A stretch of 64,000 nucleotides of DNA from Pseudoxanthomonas jiangsuensis (GTDB lineage: Bacteria; Pseudomonadota; Gammaproteobacteria; Xanthomonadales; Xanthomonadaceae): contig NZ_PDWL01000007.1 in NCBI RefSeq assembly GCF_010093185.1, positions 84,888 to 148,887 on the forward strand, given 5' to 3'. The notes beneath the pieces are model-generated. The model ran no database searches. It worked only from the letters and a program-made list of their open reading frames with translations, and was not told the origin of the DNA. Below are positions 63,906-64,000 of this stretch, piece after piece. The translations under genes were made by a program, and so were the position numbers. Every line of letters starts with the position of its first letter. The first letter of the stretch is position 1.

Positions 63906-64000
63906 GAACTTTCTCCTTCCTGGATGTCGGGGCGCAGGGTAGCAGGCGCTCCCGCTACCACTGTCTCTTAAACACCTCCTACCCTGCCGGCGAATAGAGA

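Overview
The window is GC-rich chromosomal DNA from a gammaproteobacterium, most probably of the family Xanthomonadaceae/Lysobacteraceae (Lysobacter, Luteimonas, Pseudoxanthomonas, Xanthomonas relatives). The strongest evidence is the arginine operon. It uses N-acetylornithine carbamoyltransferase, with the diagnostic residues W77, E92 and K302, and a fused N-acetylglutamate synthase/kinase, which is the N-acetylcitrulline route known from Xanthomonas. A DksA-like protein with a long Lys/Ala/Pro tail, MetH split into two genes, GTAG-headed REP sequences and many promoters placed for leaderless mRNAs fit the same group. No phage, transposase, CRISPR or defence island is visible; the window is core genome with small repeats.

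Layout. 1-9.4 kb: end of an AcuI/YhdH reductase, GH16 glucanase, ThuA-like protein, PilH-like response regulator, a heat-shock pair (cbpA, hsp20 with a sigma-32-type promoter), peroxiredoxin, pbpC, then a 545-base gene-free stretch holding two inverted copies of a structured element, and an acyl-CoA dehydrogenase. 9.5-16 kb: an ArsR-methyltransferase regulator and split metH (methionine synthesis), an SDR and efpL. 16-23.5 kb: DUF4105/DUF2388 genes between GTAG repeat pairs, a D-2-hydroxyglutarate dehydrogenase divergent from serA, a LysE exporter, a truncated LysR gene and a NUDIX hydrolase. 23.5-32 kb: two amino-acid permeases, the methionine-salvage operon mtnBDC, a candidate sRNA, a phosphoesterase, tRNA-Pro(CGG) and an MFS transporter. 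32-43 kb: one long leftward cluster argF'-argG-argE-argB-GNAT-argC-argH-yciI-proB-proA. 43-53 kb: a secreted protein, cysS, a SufE protein, an MFS transporter, the DksA-like gene, yidD, pyrC, an M23 peptidase, DUF72, YjdF-like and EamA genes. 53-64 kb: three cyclic-di-GMP proteins, a Usp protein, rluF, a DEAD-box helicase, a ClpP-like lipoprotein and a MAPEG protein.

Two observations stand out. First, the elements at 7857-7960 and 8042-8141 share identical 18- and 15-nt internal segments. Their 23-nt arms differ at seven positions, yet each arm still pairs with its partner, and every non-Watson-Crick pair is a G-U when read in the core orientation. This is the signature of an RNA-level structured element, and I recognise no family. 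Second, the 5' region of the arginine operon (42716-42869, minus strand) encodes a 33-codon leader with an Arg-Ala-Arg-Arg run, followed by mutually exclusive 1:2, 2:3 and 3:4 hairpins, the last an intrinsic terminator. It looks like a ribosome-mediated arginine attenuator.
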